Source: Cytophagaceae bacterium
GTDB lineage: Bacteria > Bacteroidota > Bacteroidia > Cytophagales > Spirosomataceae
Length of the DNA stretch: 64,000 bases
Direction of reading: 5' to 3'
Assembly: GCA_027491195.1 (NCBI GenBank)
Contig: JAIXWQ010000011.1
Coordinates: forward strand, 62,001-126,000
Shown here: positions 17,216 to 25,844 of the stretch, piece after piece
Position numbering within the stretch: the stretch's first letter is position 1
Layout: each line of letters begins with the position of its first letter
Program-made: the position numbers and the translations under genes
The notes under the pieces: generated by a model
What the model saw: the letters and a program-made list of their open reading frames with translations, nothing else
Databases searched by the model: none
What the model was told of the DNA's origin: nothing

Positions 17216-17232
17216 GAGGGATCCCGTCCCTC
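17216..17232 (-). other. Hairpin in rpsP 5' leader
   Basis: GAGGGA and TCCCTC form a perfect 6-bp GC-rich stem around a 5-base loop, 16 bases upstream of the rpsP start and downstream of its promoter. It could be a leader structure for translational control; ribosomal protein leaders often are, but this is inference. Confidence 0.4.
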
Positions 17233-17250
17233 GGGTTTATAAATATTCTG

Positions 17251-17281
17251 CAAAATTAAACTATTTTGCATTCATTTCAAA
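17251..17281 (-). promoter_or_regulatory. Promoter of rpsP (-33 TTTG and -7 TAnnTTTG)
   Basis: On the minus strand TAATTTTG (17251-17258) fits the -7 consensus, and TTTG (17278-17281) lies exactly 19 bases upstream, the preferred Bacteroidota spacing. This is the best formed promoter in the window and gives an rpsP leader of about 45 bases. Confidence 0.65.
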
Positions 17282-17290
17282 CAAAGAAAT

Positions 17291-17649
17291 AGAGAAAATA
17301 AACCGATAAGCCGAATTCTGTCAGTGGTTACCCACCGTCCTATCATTTATCTTCGACAAACATCACTGTTTATCTGTAGCAATCTACCCACTAGCATCGG
17401 ACGAGCCACCCTTTTGCCTTGCGGCAGCTAGCCTATTTGATCTTGCAACGCGTGAGGTTTACCTATGCCTGTTTTGTCACCAAATCAGCGGTGGGCTCTT
17501 ACCCCACCTTTTCACCCTTACCCGAAGGCGGTAATTTTCTGTGGCACTTGCTGTAGAATCCGAAGATTCCCCTTCCTGTTAGGAAGCACGCTGCTCTATG
17601 TTGTTCGGACTTTCCTCTTTAAAAAGCGATAGGATAGTCTATTTTCTCT
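17291..17649 (-). ncRNA. rnpB: RNase P RNA (class A)
   Basis: This is the catalytic RNA of RNase P, which cuts tRNA 5' leaders, about 359 nt on the minus strand. Diagnostic stretches are GAGGAAAGTCCGAACA near the 5' end (helix P4, first strand), the GGGTAAGAGCCCACCGC region in the middle, ACAGGCATAGGTAAACC, and ACAGAATTCGGCTTATCGG at the 3' end. The termini are set by helix P1: the first 13 bases pair perfectly, with one G-U, with the last 13. It lies in the 466-base gap between the DUF4403 gene and rpsP and has its own -7 box. Confidence 0.95.
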
Positions 17650-17653
17650 GAGG

Positions 17654-17685
17654 CAAAGGTAGGATTTTATTTGGCCAAAGACCAA
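17654..17685 (-). promoter_or_regulatory. Putative rnpB promoter
   Basis: TACCTTTG (17654-17661, minus strand) fits TAnnTTTG, with a TTG at 17683-17685 some 21 bases upstream. The box ends 4 bases before the predicted RNA 5' end, which agrees with the expected start point. It overlaps the 3' end of the DUF4403 gene. Confidence 0.5.
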
Positions 17686-18926
17686 TTTCCCTCTAAAGCC
17701 CCTTCAATTAGGACAGAAGAAGAATCAAAATAAATCTTTTGAAAACGCAATGCTCCTCCCTTTTGCAATGATATAGAGGAAGGTAAACGCTTAAGTAATT
17801 GAGAAGGCTGAAAACGGAATTTAGCCGCCTGAGCTTGTAATTTGCGTTGAATTTTACGCGTGAATAAGGAAGCTGGAAAACCTAATCCACGCAAGCGACT
17901 ATCGTTAATTCGAATACCGAGACTATAGTCAGGATATAAAACAAAATCGAAATCAGCTTCTATATGAGACGATTTACCTCTGAATTTCTCCAGCTTGAAA
18001 ATCATTCCAGAAGAACCTAATATTAAATTAGCCTCCCCTTTCAACTTAGGGTTACCTTGTTTGAGAAACGCCACAATCTCAGGTCCCGATAGTTGATACT
18101 GGAATGGAAGAACAGAGGTAGAAACGGCTGACGAGAGGTCTTTAATCGGAATCAAAATCGGTGTTTGAATCGGTACACCAGACTTAATTCGCAAGCCACC
18201 GAAATAACGTACCTGACCTTTCACACCACCCGAAGTGAATTCCAAATTTCGAACATCAAAGGCAGAATTCGGTACAGGTTCTAAACGATATCCTGCCGGG
18301 ATATCTGAAAAGAAACGCTGAAATAACAAGGGTTTAGTTACCGTTGTTTTTATACTCGCATTCAATGATTGTTGCATTTGTGAAATAACCAGTGGTTTCT
18401 TTTGGTTAAATAATTGATCTACTACACCTGAAACATTGACTGGGAACCCTAATACTTTAACAGAAGGCTTTTGAAGCCAACTATAATCATAATTCGCCTC
18501 TTTAATTTGTAAATTGTTTAAACCTGTTAATTCCCATTTCAGCTGAACATTCATCGCTAAATCACCTGAAACGGTTCCAGCAGAAATACCAGCTAGTTCT
18601 GGTTTTGCCTGCATACGTACCGGCAGCATAATTTTAACCTGATCCTTAGCTAGTGACTGAGCCTTAATAGGACCTAAAAGACGAATATCTAAGGGGAAAT
18701 CCAAAACTGCGGAAGGCTCCGTGTTTTGAAATAAAACTGAACCTGACTTCAACTGACTTAAAGCGAATAAACTATCATAAGATAAAGCAAAATCCACCGT
18801 AGTTAAACTTGGTTTTATCGGCGGGAATTTGTCAACATAGGTAGATTTACTAATCACCTTCGCAGGAACGATTGATTTAGCGCAGGAAAGCAATAAAAAG
18901 CCCAGAAAAAACAGATAAATCCTCAT
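17667..18926 (-). CDS. DUF4403 family lipoprotein
   Basis: This is a 419-residue lipoprotein: a short signal ends at the lipobox FLLLSC with Cys15, so the mature protein is membrane anchored. The body is beta-rich with repeating P-x-P and L-x-x-P-I stretches and matches the pattern I know for DUF4403, proteins of unknown function common in Bacteroidota and thought to belong to the lipid-binding TULIP/SMP-like or AsmA-like folds. That fold idea is inference. No catalytic motif is visible. The gene starts right after the terminator of the fabG transcript, so it likely has separate or read-through expression. Confidence 0.6.
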   Translation of the reverse strand: MRIYLFFLGFLLLSCAKSIVPAKVISKSTYVDKFPPIKPSLTTVDFALSYDSLFALSQLKSGSVLFQNTEPSAVLDFPLDIRLLGPIKAQSLAKDQVKIMLPVRMQAKPELAGISAGTVSGDLAMNVQLKWELTGLNNLQIKEANYDYSWLQKPSVKVLGFPVNVSGVVDQLFNQKKPLVISQMQQSLNASIKTTVTKPLLFQRFFSDIPAGYRLEPVPNSAFDVRNLEFTSGGVKGQVRYFGGLRIKSGVPIQTPILIPIKDLSSAVSTSVLPFQYQLSGPEIVAFLKQGNPKLKGEANLILGSSGMIFKLEKFRGKSSHIEADFDFVLYPDYSLGIRINDSRLRGLGFPASLFTRKIQRKLQAQAAKFRFQPSQLLKRLPSSISLQKGGALRFQKIYFDSSSVLIEGALEGNWSLAK

Positions 18927-18966
18927 AAAAAAAGAGACCTCAATCTTTAACGAAAAGACTGAGGCC
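18927..18966 (-). terminator. Intrinsic terminator downstream of fabG
   Basis: GACCTCAATCTTT (18936-18948) and AAAGACTGAGGCC (18954-18966) form a 13-bp stem (two G-U pairs) with loop AACGA. On the minus strand it is followed by seven T at 18927-18933, directly before the DUF4403 start codon. Confidence 0.8.
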
Positions 18967-18987
18967 TAATTATGTTGTCAACTCAAA

Positions 18988-19734
18988 CTAGGTTAATAAC
19001 CCCCCATTAACAGAAATCACTTGACCCGTTACATAGGAACTCATATCAGAACCTAAGAATAAACATACATCAGCTACTTCTGACGCTTGACCTCCCCTTT
19101 TCATCGGGATTGACTTTGTCCATTCTTCAATAGCTGCCTCATTTAATTCCTCCGTCATCTCGGTTTCAATAAAACCGGGAGCAATCGCATTGCAACGAAT
19201 ATTACGAGAACCTAATTCCAGCGCAACCGATTTAGTAAAACCGATGATACCTGCCTTAGAGGCCGCATAATTCGATTGGCCCGCATTTCCTTTAATTCCC
19301 ACAATAGAGGTCATATTGATGATCGAACCAGATTTAGCTTTCATCATCGGCTTAGTCACTGCTTTTGTCAAATTGAAAATCGATTTCAAATTCACCCGAA
19401 TAACCTCATCCCATTGCTCCTCAGACATACGCATCAATAAACCATCACGTGTAATGCCTGCATTATTAATTAAAATGTCAATCGTTCCAAAATCAGCTAA
19501 CACATCTTCAACTAACTTTTCTGACTCTGTATAAGAAGACGCATCAGAACGATAACCTTTCGCCGTGATACCAAAAGCAGCTAATTCTTGCTCTAGCGCT
19601 TGTCCTTTTTCAACAGAAGATAAATAAGTAAAAGCGACATTTGCGCCAGCTTTTGCAAAAGTTGTCGCGATAGCCCGACCGATACCACGTGAGGCACCTG
19701 TCACTAAAACGACCTTGTTTTGTACTAATGACAT
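18988..19734 (-). CDS. fabG: 3-oxoacyl-[acyl-carrier-protein] reductase FabG
   Basis: FabG is the NADPH-dependent short-chain dehydrogenase that reduces 3-ketoacyl-ACP in each fatty acid elongation round. The 248-residue length is standard. The nucleotide-binding glycines are in GASRGIG (13-19), NNAG is at 90-93, and the catalytic set is Asn115, Ser143, Tyr156 and Lys160 (YAASK). PGFIETEMTEEL and the C-terminal SYVTGQVISVNGGL are FabG hallmarks. It begins one base after the clpC stop on the same strand, so the two are likely co-transcribed, and a strong terminator follows. Confidence 0.94.
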   Translation of the reverse strand: MSLVQNKVVLVTGASRGIGRAIATTFAKAGANVAFTYLSSVEKGQALEQELAAFGITAKGYRSDASSYTESEKLVEDVLADFGTIDILINNAGITRDGLLMRMSEEQWDEVIRVNLKSIFNLTKAVTKPMMKAKSGSIINMTSIVGIKGNAGQSNYAASKAGIIGFTKSVALELGSRNIRCNAIAPGFIETEMTEELNEAAIEEWTKSIPMKRGGQASEVADVCLFLGSDMSSYVTGQVISVNGGLLT

Positions 19735-19735
19735 A

Positions 19736-22306
19736 TTATTTTTTTTGTTTGGTTAATTCTTTTCTCGTTTTTCTGGCCAAAGTCAAGGCATCTGCCCCCT
19801 CTTCGAAATCAGCCACAATGTACTCCCCTTCAGCTAAGGCACCTTTTAGTATTTCCTCTGCTAAAGCATCTTCTAAATACTTCTGAATAGCTCTATTTAA
19901 AGGTCTAGCACCATACTGAGGATCATAACCCTTATCGGCCATAAAGTCTTTCGCCTTCTCCGTTAATTCTACTTCAAAGCCTAGATTAGCTAAACGATTC
20001 TTTAACTTAGTTAACATCAAATCGATGATCTGATGAATCGCTGGACGCTCTAACGAATTAAAGACAATGATATCATCTAAACGGTTAATGAACTCCGGCG
20101 CAAATGCCTTTTTCAAGGCATTTTGAATAGTTGTCTTCGCATACTCATCTAAGTTATCCACTTTAGATTTCGTAGAGAAACCAATTCCAGAACCGAAATC
20201 CTTTAAATCACGAGCTCCGATATTTGAAGTCATAATAATAATCGTATTTCTAAAGTCCACGCGACGACCTAAGCCATCTGTTAAAATACCATCATCTAAT
20301 ACTTGTAAAAGCAAATTAAAAACATCTGGATGCGCTTTTTCAATCTCATCCAATAGAACAACAGCATACGGTTTACGGCGAATCTTCTCCGTTAATTGTC
20401 CCCCTTCTTCATAGCCTACATATCCCGGAGGCGCTCCGACTAAGCGAGATACACTGAATTTCTCCATGTATTCACTCATATCGATACGAACTAAAGCATC
20501 TTCTTTGTCAAACAAATACGTAGCTAATACTTTCGCCATCTCCGTCTTACCTACTCCTGTAGGGCCTAAGAAGATAAAAGAACCAATCGGTTTTTTCGGA
20601 TCTTTTAATCCTACACGCGTACGCTGAATGGCTTTTACTAATTTCTTGATAGCATCCGGCTGTCCAATTACTTGTTTAGACAACTCTTCCTCCATCAACA
20701 ATAACTTCTCTCCTTCTTTAGCCGCCACACGATTAACAGGAATACCCGTCATCTGCGCAATTACCTCGGCCACATTTTCTTCTGTTACCGTGAATTTCTG
20801 CTTCTTCGAATCCTCTTCCCAAGCGGCCTTAGATTGCTCTAATTGATCAATTAATTTCTTCTCACGATCGCGTAATTGAGCTGCTTCCTCGTATTTCTGA
20901 GATTTCACCACTTGGTTTTTCTCTTTCTTAACGATTTCGATTTGGCCTTCTAACGCAACAATATCTTCCGGCACATTGATATTCGAAATGTGTACACGAG
21001 CACCTACTTCATCTAATACGTCAATCGCCTTATCCGGTAAGAAACGATCGGAAATGTAGCGATCCGATAATTTCACAGCTGAAATAATCGATTCCTCCGT
21101 GTAGATTACATGGTGGTGATCTTCGTACTTATCTTTGATGTTGTGTAAAATCTCAATGGTTTCATCCACAGTCGTAGCATCAACCATCACAGTTTGGAAA
21201 CGACGAGCTAATGCACCATCCTTCTCAATGTATTGACGGTATTCGTCTAAGGTAGTAGCACCAATCACTTGAATATCTCCACGAGCTAAAGCTGGCTTAA
21301 ACATATTCGAAGCATCTAGTGAACCTGAAGCACCACCAGCACCCACAATGGTGTGTAATTCATCAATAAAGAGGATGACGTCAGTCGATTTCTCTAACTC
21401 GTTCATCACCGCCTTCATACGCTCCTCAAACTGACCACGGTATTTCGTACCTGCCACTAATGAAGCGATATCCAAGGTAACAACGCGCTTACCAAAAAGC
21501 ACACGAGATACTTTCTTCTGAACAATACGTAAGGCTAAACCTTCCGCAATGGCCGTCTTACCTACACCTGGCTCACCTATCAGAATAGGATTGTTTTTCT
21601 TGCGACGAGATAAAATCTGAGCAACACGCTCAATTTCTTTCTCACGACCCACAATTGGGTCTAATTTTCCATTTTCCGCGATTTTAGTTAAATCACGGCC
21701 AAAATTATCTAAAACAGGTGTTTTACTTTTCTCCCCAGGTTTTGCTCCGGCAGCACTTGCGCCTGAAGAACCCGCAGAACCTGATCCAGCGCTGTAAAGG
21801 CGTGAATCATCGTCGTTATCATCCGTATCAGAGCTAGCTTTAGGATTTGCTCCTTGCCCATTACCTGATTGGAATTCCACCATTTCCTTAATTAAATCGT
21901 AGTATACTTGGTATTTCTCCAAAATCTGTGTCGCCACATTATCCTCATCACGCAAGACTGCCATTAACAGATGATCCGTCTCTACTACATTGGTTTTGAA
22001 ATACTTCGCCTCTAAATAAGTCAAACGCAAAACTTTCTCAGCTTGCTTTGTTAACGGGATATTTAACATATTCTCCCGGTCAAATGAAGAACGGGTAGTG
22101 GAAGCGGTGGAATGTTCGATACTTTGGCGTAAAGAATCCAAAGAAACACCTGAACGCAATAATAAATCAATACCAGGTCCTTGACCATCTCGAATCATCC
22201 CAAGCATCAAATGTTCAGTCCCGATGTAATCGTGACCTAAACGCAACGCCTCTTCTCTCGCTAGCGAGATGACTTCCTTCACTTTATTCGAAAATTTAGC
22301 CTCCAT
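19736..22306 (-). CDS. clpC: ATP-dependent Clp protease ATP-binding subunit ClpC
   Basis: ClpC is an AAA+ unfoldase that feeds proteins to the ClpP peptidase. The 856-residue protein has the N-terminal Clp repeat domain (1-145, two repeats), first AAA+ domain with Walker A GEPGVGKT (244-251) and Walker B LFIDELHT, a middle domain carrying a UVR-like motif ([14 protein letters not shown]), and a second AAA+ domain with GPTGVGKT and [16 protein letters not shown] Gly/Ser/Ala/Asp-rich linker (148-196) between the N domain and AAA-1 is longer than in Bacillus ClpC. clpP is not in the window. No clear -7 box was found in the 62 bases upstream. fabG follows after one base. Confidence 0.95.
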   Translation of the reverse strand: MEAKFSNKVKEVISLAREEALRLGHDYIGTEHLMLGMIRDGQGPGIDLLLRSGVSLDSLRQSIEHSTASTTRSSFDRENMLNIPLTKQAEKVLRLTYLEAKYFKTNVVETDHLLMAVLRDEDNVATQILEKYQVYYDLIKEMVEFQSGNGQGANPKASSDTDDNDDDSRLYSAGSGSAGSSGASAAGAKPGEKSKTPVLDNFGRDLTKIAENGKLDPIVGREKEIERVAQILSRRKKNNPILIGEPGVGKTAIAEGLALRIVQKKVSRVLFGKRVVTLDIASLVAGTKYRGQFEERMKAVMNELEKSTDVILFIDELHTIVGAGGASGSLDASNMFKPALARGDIQVIGATTLDEYRQYIEKDGALARRFQTVMVDATTVDETIEILHNIKDKYEDHHHVIYTEESIISAVKLSDRYISDRFLPDKAIDVLDEVGARVHISNINVPEDIVALEGQIEIVKKEKNQVVKSQKYEEAAQLRDREKKLIDQLEQSKAAWEEDSKKQKFTVTEENVAEVIAQMTGIPVNRVAAKEGEKLLLMEEELSKQVIGQPDAIKKLVKAIQRTRVGLKDPKKPIGSFIFLGPTGVGKTEMAKVLATYLFDKEDALVRIDMSEYMEKFSVSRLVGAPPGYVGYEEGGQLTEKIRRKPYAVVLLDEIEKAHPDVFNLLLQVLDDGILTDGLGRRVDFRNTIIIMTSNIGARDLKDFGSGIGFSTKSKVDNLDEYAKTTIQNALKKAFAPEFINRLDDIIVFNSLERPAIHQIIDLMLTKLKNRLANLGFEVELTEKAKDFMADKGYDPQYGARPLNRAIQKYLEDALAEEILKGALAEGEYIVADFEEGADALTLARKTRKELTKQKK

Positions 22307-22368
22307 ATCGTTCTATTTATATCTTCAATTTGGTGATTCAACCATTTGAACACCTAAATTGTTCCCTT

Positions 22369-22965
22369 TTACTTCAAAAAAGTCAAGGACTCTTTTCCGT
22401 GATTCATTAATAAATCAATAATAGACAGGTTTGGAACAAACTCAGACCCAAAACATTGCCTATAAGATCTATTAACATAAATTGAACGCTCTGCCCAATT
22501 CTTTTTAGCATTGATCTCATTGAAATAACTTTTACCCTCAAATTCTCCAAAACCTTCCGTTTTAGCATACTCGAAAGGAGTATCCAATATTCGATAAACA
22601 AAAGTTAAAAGTTCAATATTTAAATCTACTAAAAAATTCCTTTTTCTTAAAAAAATCTGGCTTAAATAAGGCTCAAAATATTCGTAAAAGGGAGCGTTAC
22701 CATAAGCGGCTTGGATGGCACCTAGATGCTGTTTCATCCAGTTTTGGGAATAATCAATTTGAATATCCTTCGCTTTTATTTTTTGACCGGAAACATGCAC
22801 CACTGGAATGGTTAACCGTTCCACTCCATTAGACCCTAAAATGAGGCAGCGATTCCGATACGTTTGCTTAGGAAAGTTCTCTTCGACCTCGAATACCAAG
22901 TCTGGATTCTGAAGTAGAAGCGACATGTATTCTAGGCTAGGTAAATAATGAAGCTCAATGTGCAT
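22369..22965 (-). CDS. WbqC family protein
   Basis: This is a roughly 198-residue cytosolic protein of the WbqC family, proteins found with polysaccharide genes in some bacteria and as single conserved genes in Bacteroidota; the reaction is not established. The family-type N-terminus is IELHYLPSLEYMSLL, followed by ENFPKQTYRNRCLI, LTIPVVHVSGQKIKAKDI and the block DYSQNWMKQHLGAIQAAYGNAPFYEYF, in which WxxxHxxxIxxAYxxxPFF is diagnostic. I prefer the second ATG (22965) over that at 22971 because family members start just before the I-E-x-x-YLP stretch. It is single, divergent from the LpxL-like acyltransferase. Confidence 0.75.
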   Translation of the reverse strand: MHIELHYLPSLEYMSLLLQNPDLVFEVEENFPKQTYRNRCLILGSNGVERLTIPVVHVSGQKIKAKDIQIDYSQNWMKQHLGAIQAAYGNAPFYEYFEPYLSQIFLRKRNFLVDLNIELLTFVYRILDTPFEYAKTEGFGEFEGKSYFNEINAKKNWAERSIYVNRSYRQCFGSEFVPNLSIIDLLMNHGKESLTFLK

Positions 22966-23002
22966 TCCCAAAAATAAATCGGATATTTGTGATTAGAAAG
23001 AA

Positions 23003-23010
23003 CAAAGATA
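23003..23010 (-). promoter_or_regulatory. Putative -7 box of wbqC-like gene
   Basis: TATCTTTG on the minus strand fits TAnnTTTG, about 38 bases from the WbqC-family start. A second candidate, TATTTTTG at 22969-22976, would overlap the start codon and is less likely. Confidence 0.35.
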
Positions 23011-23016
23011 ATAAGA

Positions 23017-23901
23017 ATGAAAGCGTCTCCCCTGTTTCTGTACAAACTAATTGGCAAATTACCTTTGTCCCTATTATACGGCTTCGCTTCCTTTTGTGCT
23101 TTCCTCTTTTATTACCTCATTCCTTACCGTAAAAAAGTCATTCAAGGGAATCTGAGAAATTCCTTTCCAAAGGCCTCAGACAAAGAAATTAACCAATTGA
23201 CTTATCAATTTTACGGATACCTGACAGACCAATTAGTCGAATTTTTCAAAGGTGTTTCCATCTCCAAGGAGGATATGTTAGACCGTTTTGAGATTAAAAA
23301 TGAAGAAATAGTTACTGATTTTATTAACAAAGGGATTCCAGTTATTTTAGTTGCAGGACATCAAGGAAACTGGGAATGGGCCATACATCGGTTAGCTTTA
23401 AGTAAGAATCCACATGATGTGATTTACCAGAAACTTAATAATCCCACTTTTAACGAGTTTACGAAACAAGTAAGGTCCCGTTTTGGCCATGTAGTATTAT
23501 TAGAAAAAAGAGAATCCGTTCTTTTAACAAGAGAAAGAAAAGATATCCCGCGTGTCATTTGTTTAGCTGCGGATCAAGCTCCTCAAAAGCCTGAATCAGC
23601 CTATTGGACTACTTTTTTGCATCAAGATACGGCCTTCTTTACAGGTATGGAGCGCTTTGCTAGAGACTATCAATATCCAGTAGTTTTTGCAGAATTGATA
23701 CGAACAAAAAGAGGTAAGTACACAATGACCTATGAATTATTAGCCAATGTACCTTTCGATGAACTTGCACCTGGTGAAATAATCGAGCGATTCGCTAGAC
23801 GTTTAGAAAAATCCATAAATGCGTATCCGGAACAATATTTGTGGTCTCACAGACGTTGGAAGCATACTAAACCGGATAAATTAAGCCTGAAGTGGTCTTA
23901 A
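23017..23901 (+). CDS. Lipid A biosynthesis (LpxL/HtrB-type) lysophospholipid acyltransferase
   Basis: This is a 294-residue inner membrane acyltransferase of the LpxL/LpxM family, which adds secondary acyl chains to lipid A. The N-terminal hydrophobic helix (LLYGFASFCAFLFYYLI) anchors it. The H-x4-E catalytic motif is HQGNWE (in VAGHQGNWEWA), followed by YQKLNNPTFNEF, the CLAADQAPQ block and YLWSHRRWKH at the end, all standard for the family. It stands alone on the plus strand; its stop overlaps the Sua5/YrdC stop by 4 bases. Its location apart from lpxD/C/A fits the scattered late lipid A genes of Bacteroidota. The acyl donor and position are not predictable. Confidence 0.88.
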   Translation: MKASPLFLYKLIGKLPLSLLYGFASFCAFLFYYLIPYRKKVIQGNLRNSFPKASDKEINQLTYQFYGYLTDQLVEFFKGVSISKEDMLDRFEIKNEEIVTDFINKGIPVILVAGHQGNWEWAIHRLALSKNPHDVIYQKLNNPTFNEFTKQVRSRFGHVVLLEKRESVLLTRERKDIPRVICLAADQAPQKPESAYWTTFLHQDTAFFTGMERFARDYQYPVVFAELIRTKRGKYTMTYELLANVPFDELAPGEIIERFARRLEKSINAYPEQYLWSHRRWKHTKPDKLSLKWS

Positions 23902-24521
23902 TTAAAATCAGAACAATCCCCTGCTCCTTCGCGGATTATCTCGAATTCGTCTTCCTTAATTTCAATGACACTCGATGGAGTATAACCACCCAATCCACCA
24001 TCTAGGATTAAATCAACGGCATGACCGAGGCGATCAAAAATCAAACTAGGATCCGTATAATCTTCTAATTCCAACTCTTCCTGAGGCAAAGATGTCGTCA
24101 AAAGAGGTGATCCTAATAATTCGACAATGGAAAGAATTGGTTGATAATCAGGTATGCGAATACCCACTGTTTTCTTGCCTTGAACTAAAATAGAAGGTAC
24201 CTTGCTGCTAGCTGGCAAGACAAAAGTATACGCACCAGGCAGGTACCTTTTTAAAGTCTTGAAGGCAAAATCAGAGACTTTGGCATAATTAGCAATCGAA
24301 CTTAAATCAGCACAAATAAAGGAGAATCTGTTCTTAGAAGCCTGAATCCCTTTAATTTCACAGATGCGGTTGACAGCCTTGGTCGAATTAATATGGCATC
24401 CCAAGGCATACATGGTATCCGTTTTATAGATAATCACTGCATCCTTATCCAGGGCATTTACAATCTCATCTAGCGTAGATTGACTATTATTCTTATCGTA
24501 CAAACGTATTAATTCTGCCAT
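23898..24521 (-). CDS. L-threonylcarbamoyladenylate synthase (Sua5/YciO/YrdC family)
   Basis: Members make threonylcarbamoyl-AMP from threonine, bicarbonate and ATP for the t6A37 modification of tRNA. The 207-residue single YrdC-like domain starts near residue 15; characteristic pieces are AVIIYKTDTMYALGCH (usually YPTDTVYGLGCD), ICEIKGIQASK, the RYLPGAYTFVLPAS strand and GKKTVGIRIPDYQ. The length matches the YciO-type branch rather than full Sua5, so a YciO-like role with a less certain substrate is possible. It begins one base after the yihY stop, as the last gene of a five-gene run. Confidence 0.82.
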   Translation of the reverse strand: MAELIRLYDKNNSQSTLDEIVNALDKDAVIIYKTDTMYALGCHINSTKAVNRICEIKGIQASKNRFSFICADLSSIANYAKVSDFAFKTLKRYLPGAYTFVLPASSKVPSILVQGKKTVGIRIPDYQPILSIVELLGSPLLTTSLPQEELELEDYTDPSLIFDRLGHAVDLILDGGLGGYTPSSVIEIKEDEFEIIREGAGDCSDFN

Positions 24522-24522
24522 A

Positions 24523-25452
24523 TTATTCGAAAAAATAATCCGTTTCTGCTTCTTCTTTTTCCTCTTTTACCTGATCAATACTCGCGTTAATCTCAAAGCC
24601 TACCAGCAAAATCAGCGCAATAAAATAAAGCCAAACCATTAAAGCAATTAAGGATCCAATGGAGCCATAGACCTTATTATAACTTGCAAAATTCACCAAA
24701 TAATACGAGAATAAATTCGTCACTAAAATGGTCAAAATGGAGGCTGTAATCGACCCTACATTGAAAAACTTCCATCGTTTCGTGATAGCCGGTGCATAAT
24801 AATAAATGATCGATATCGTTAAAAAGAAGATGGCAAAAATGAGGAAGTAGGTCAGAATATTCAATAAATAAAAATTGAAATCATAATCGATAAGCCCCTT
24901 CCCTTTTAGATACCCAATCACCAATTTACCGACGATAAACACAGAGAAGGCAGTAATCAACACAAAGGTCAACAAGAAATTCAAGGCAACGGCAATAACA
25001 CGCTCTTTAATTAGCCCTCTGTTTTCTTTAGTTTTATACGTCAAGTTAAATGATCTAATTAGAGCTTGAATACCGCTTGTAGAAGCGTAAAGAGCAAAAA
25101 GAAACCCAAATGACAATACACCTCCCGATTTCTTTCGGATCAAATCCAACAATAATTCGGTGAAATCCTTTTGCAAATTTTTCGGTATCGAAGACTTCAA
25201 AAAATTCACCATTTTGATATCAAAATTATCGACTGGGATGTAGGCTAATAGAGAAAACAAAAAGATGATGGTCGGAAATACCGCCAACGTAAAGTTATAA
25301 GCCACTGCAGCAGCTCTTACATCAATATCGAAATGAAAGATTTTTTTATAAAGAATCGTCAAAATTCTTGCCAGAACATAATGTTCTTCACAATCCTTCC
25401 AAAACAACCTAATCTCTTTCCAAACCCTTCTAAACATCACTTTTCTTTTCAA
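24523..25452 (-). CDS. YihY/virulence factor BrkB family membrane protein
   Basis: This is a 309-residue inner membrane protein with six hydrophobic helices. It has the BrkB/YihY signatures RAAAVAYNFTLAVFPTIIFLFSLL near the start and KVYGSIGSLIALMVWLYF near the end. The family was once called RNase BN in error; its function is unknown, with transport or envelope roles proposed. The C-terminus is acidic (KEEKEEAETDYFFE). The first ATG overlaps the upstream thioesterase by 23 bases; a second ATG five codons in (25437) would still overlap by 8. It belongs to the tight run from the dehydrogenase to the YrdC gene. Confidence 0.85.
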   Translation of the reverse strand: MKRKVMFRRVWKEIRLFWKDCEEHYVLARILTILYKKIFHFDIDVRAAAVAYNFTLAVFPTIIFLFSLLAYIPVDNFDIKMVNFLKSSIPKNLQKDFTELLLDLIRKKSGGVLSFGFLFALYASTSGIQALIRSFNLTYKTKENRGLIKERVIAVALNFLLTFVLITAFSVFIVGKLVIGYLKGKGLIDYDFNFYLLNILTYFLIFAIFFLTISIIYYYAPAITKRWKFFNVGSITASILTILVTNLFSYYLVNFASYNKVYGSIGSLIALMVWLYFIALILLVGFEINASIDQVKEEKEEAETDYFFE

Positions 25453-25843
25453 TAATAGCCGAAATCAACCATTCTGGCGCTTTCACCACTTTTTTAGAAG
25501 CTAAATCCATAAAGACTAAAGTTGTCTTTCCTTCATGTAGCAACTCATCTAACTGATTATAGATACGATATTCGAACTCAATACGAGCAGAAGGCATTTT
25601 GACCAAGGTACAATCAACTCTCAATAAGTCATCATATAAGGCTGGTGCGTAATATTTTGAATAATTCTCGTATACCGGCAAACCTATTCCTGCATCCTCT
25701 AATACCTTATAACTGACACCAATATTCCGTAACGTCTCCACTCGAGCAATCTCATAGAAACGCGCATAATTTCCATAATAGACATAGCCCATTTGGTCCG
25801 TATCCGCATAACACACTCGATAAAAGACGCTATGAGTCAGCAT
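25430..25843 (-). CDS. Acyl-CoA thioesterase (YbgC/4HBT hotdog family)
   Basis: This is a 137-residue hotdog-fold thioesterase that cleaves acyl-CoA or acyl-ACP. The 4-hydroxybenzoyl-CoA thioesterase signature is clear: YADTDQMGYVYYGNYARFYEIAR, with the catalytic Asp in DTDQMG (about residue 16) and the following VYYGNY. The length is normal. It lies one base after mltG and overlaps yihY by up to 23 bases. In proteobacteria YbgC sits with tol-pal; here that link is absent. The acyl chain used is not predictable. Confidence 0.88.
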   Translation of the reverse strand: MLTHSVFYRVCYADTDQMGYVYYGNYARFYEIARVETLRNIGVSYKVLEDAGIGLPVYENYSKYYAPALYDDLLRVDCTLVKMPSARIEFEYRIYNQLDELLHEGKTTLVFMDLASKKVVKAPEWLISAIIEKKSDV

Positions 25844-25844
25844 A

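Noticed and set aside
23898-24521. Full-length Sua5
   Set aside because: At 207 residues it has only the YrdC domain and no C-terminal Sua5 domain, so the YciO/YrdC-type name is safer.
24523-25452. Ribonuclease BN
   Set aside because: The older RNase BN label for YihY/BrkB proteins came from an error; the sequence is a six-helix membrane protein with no nuclease motif.
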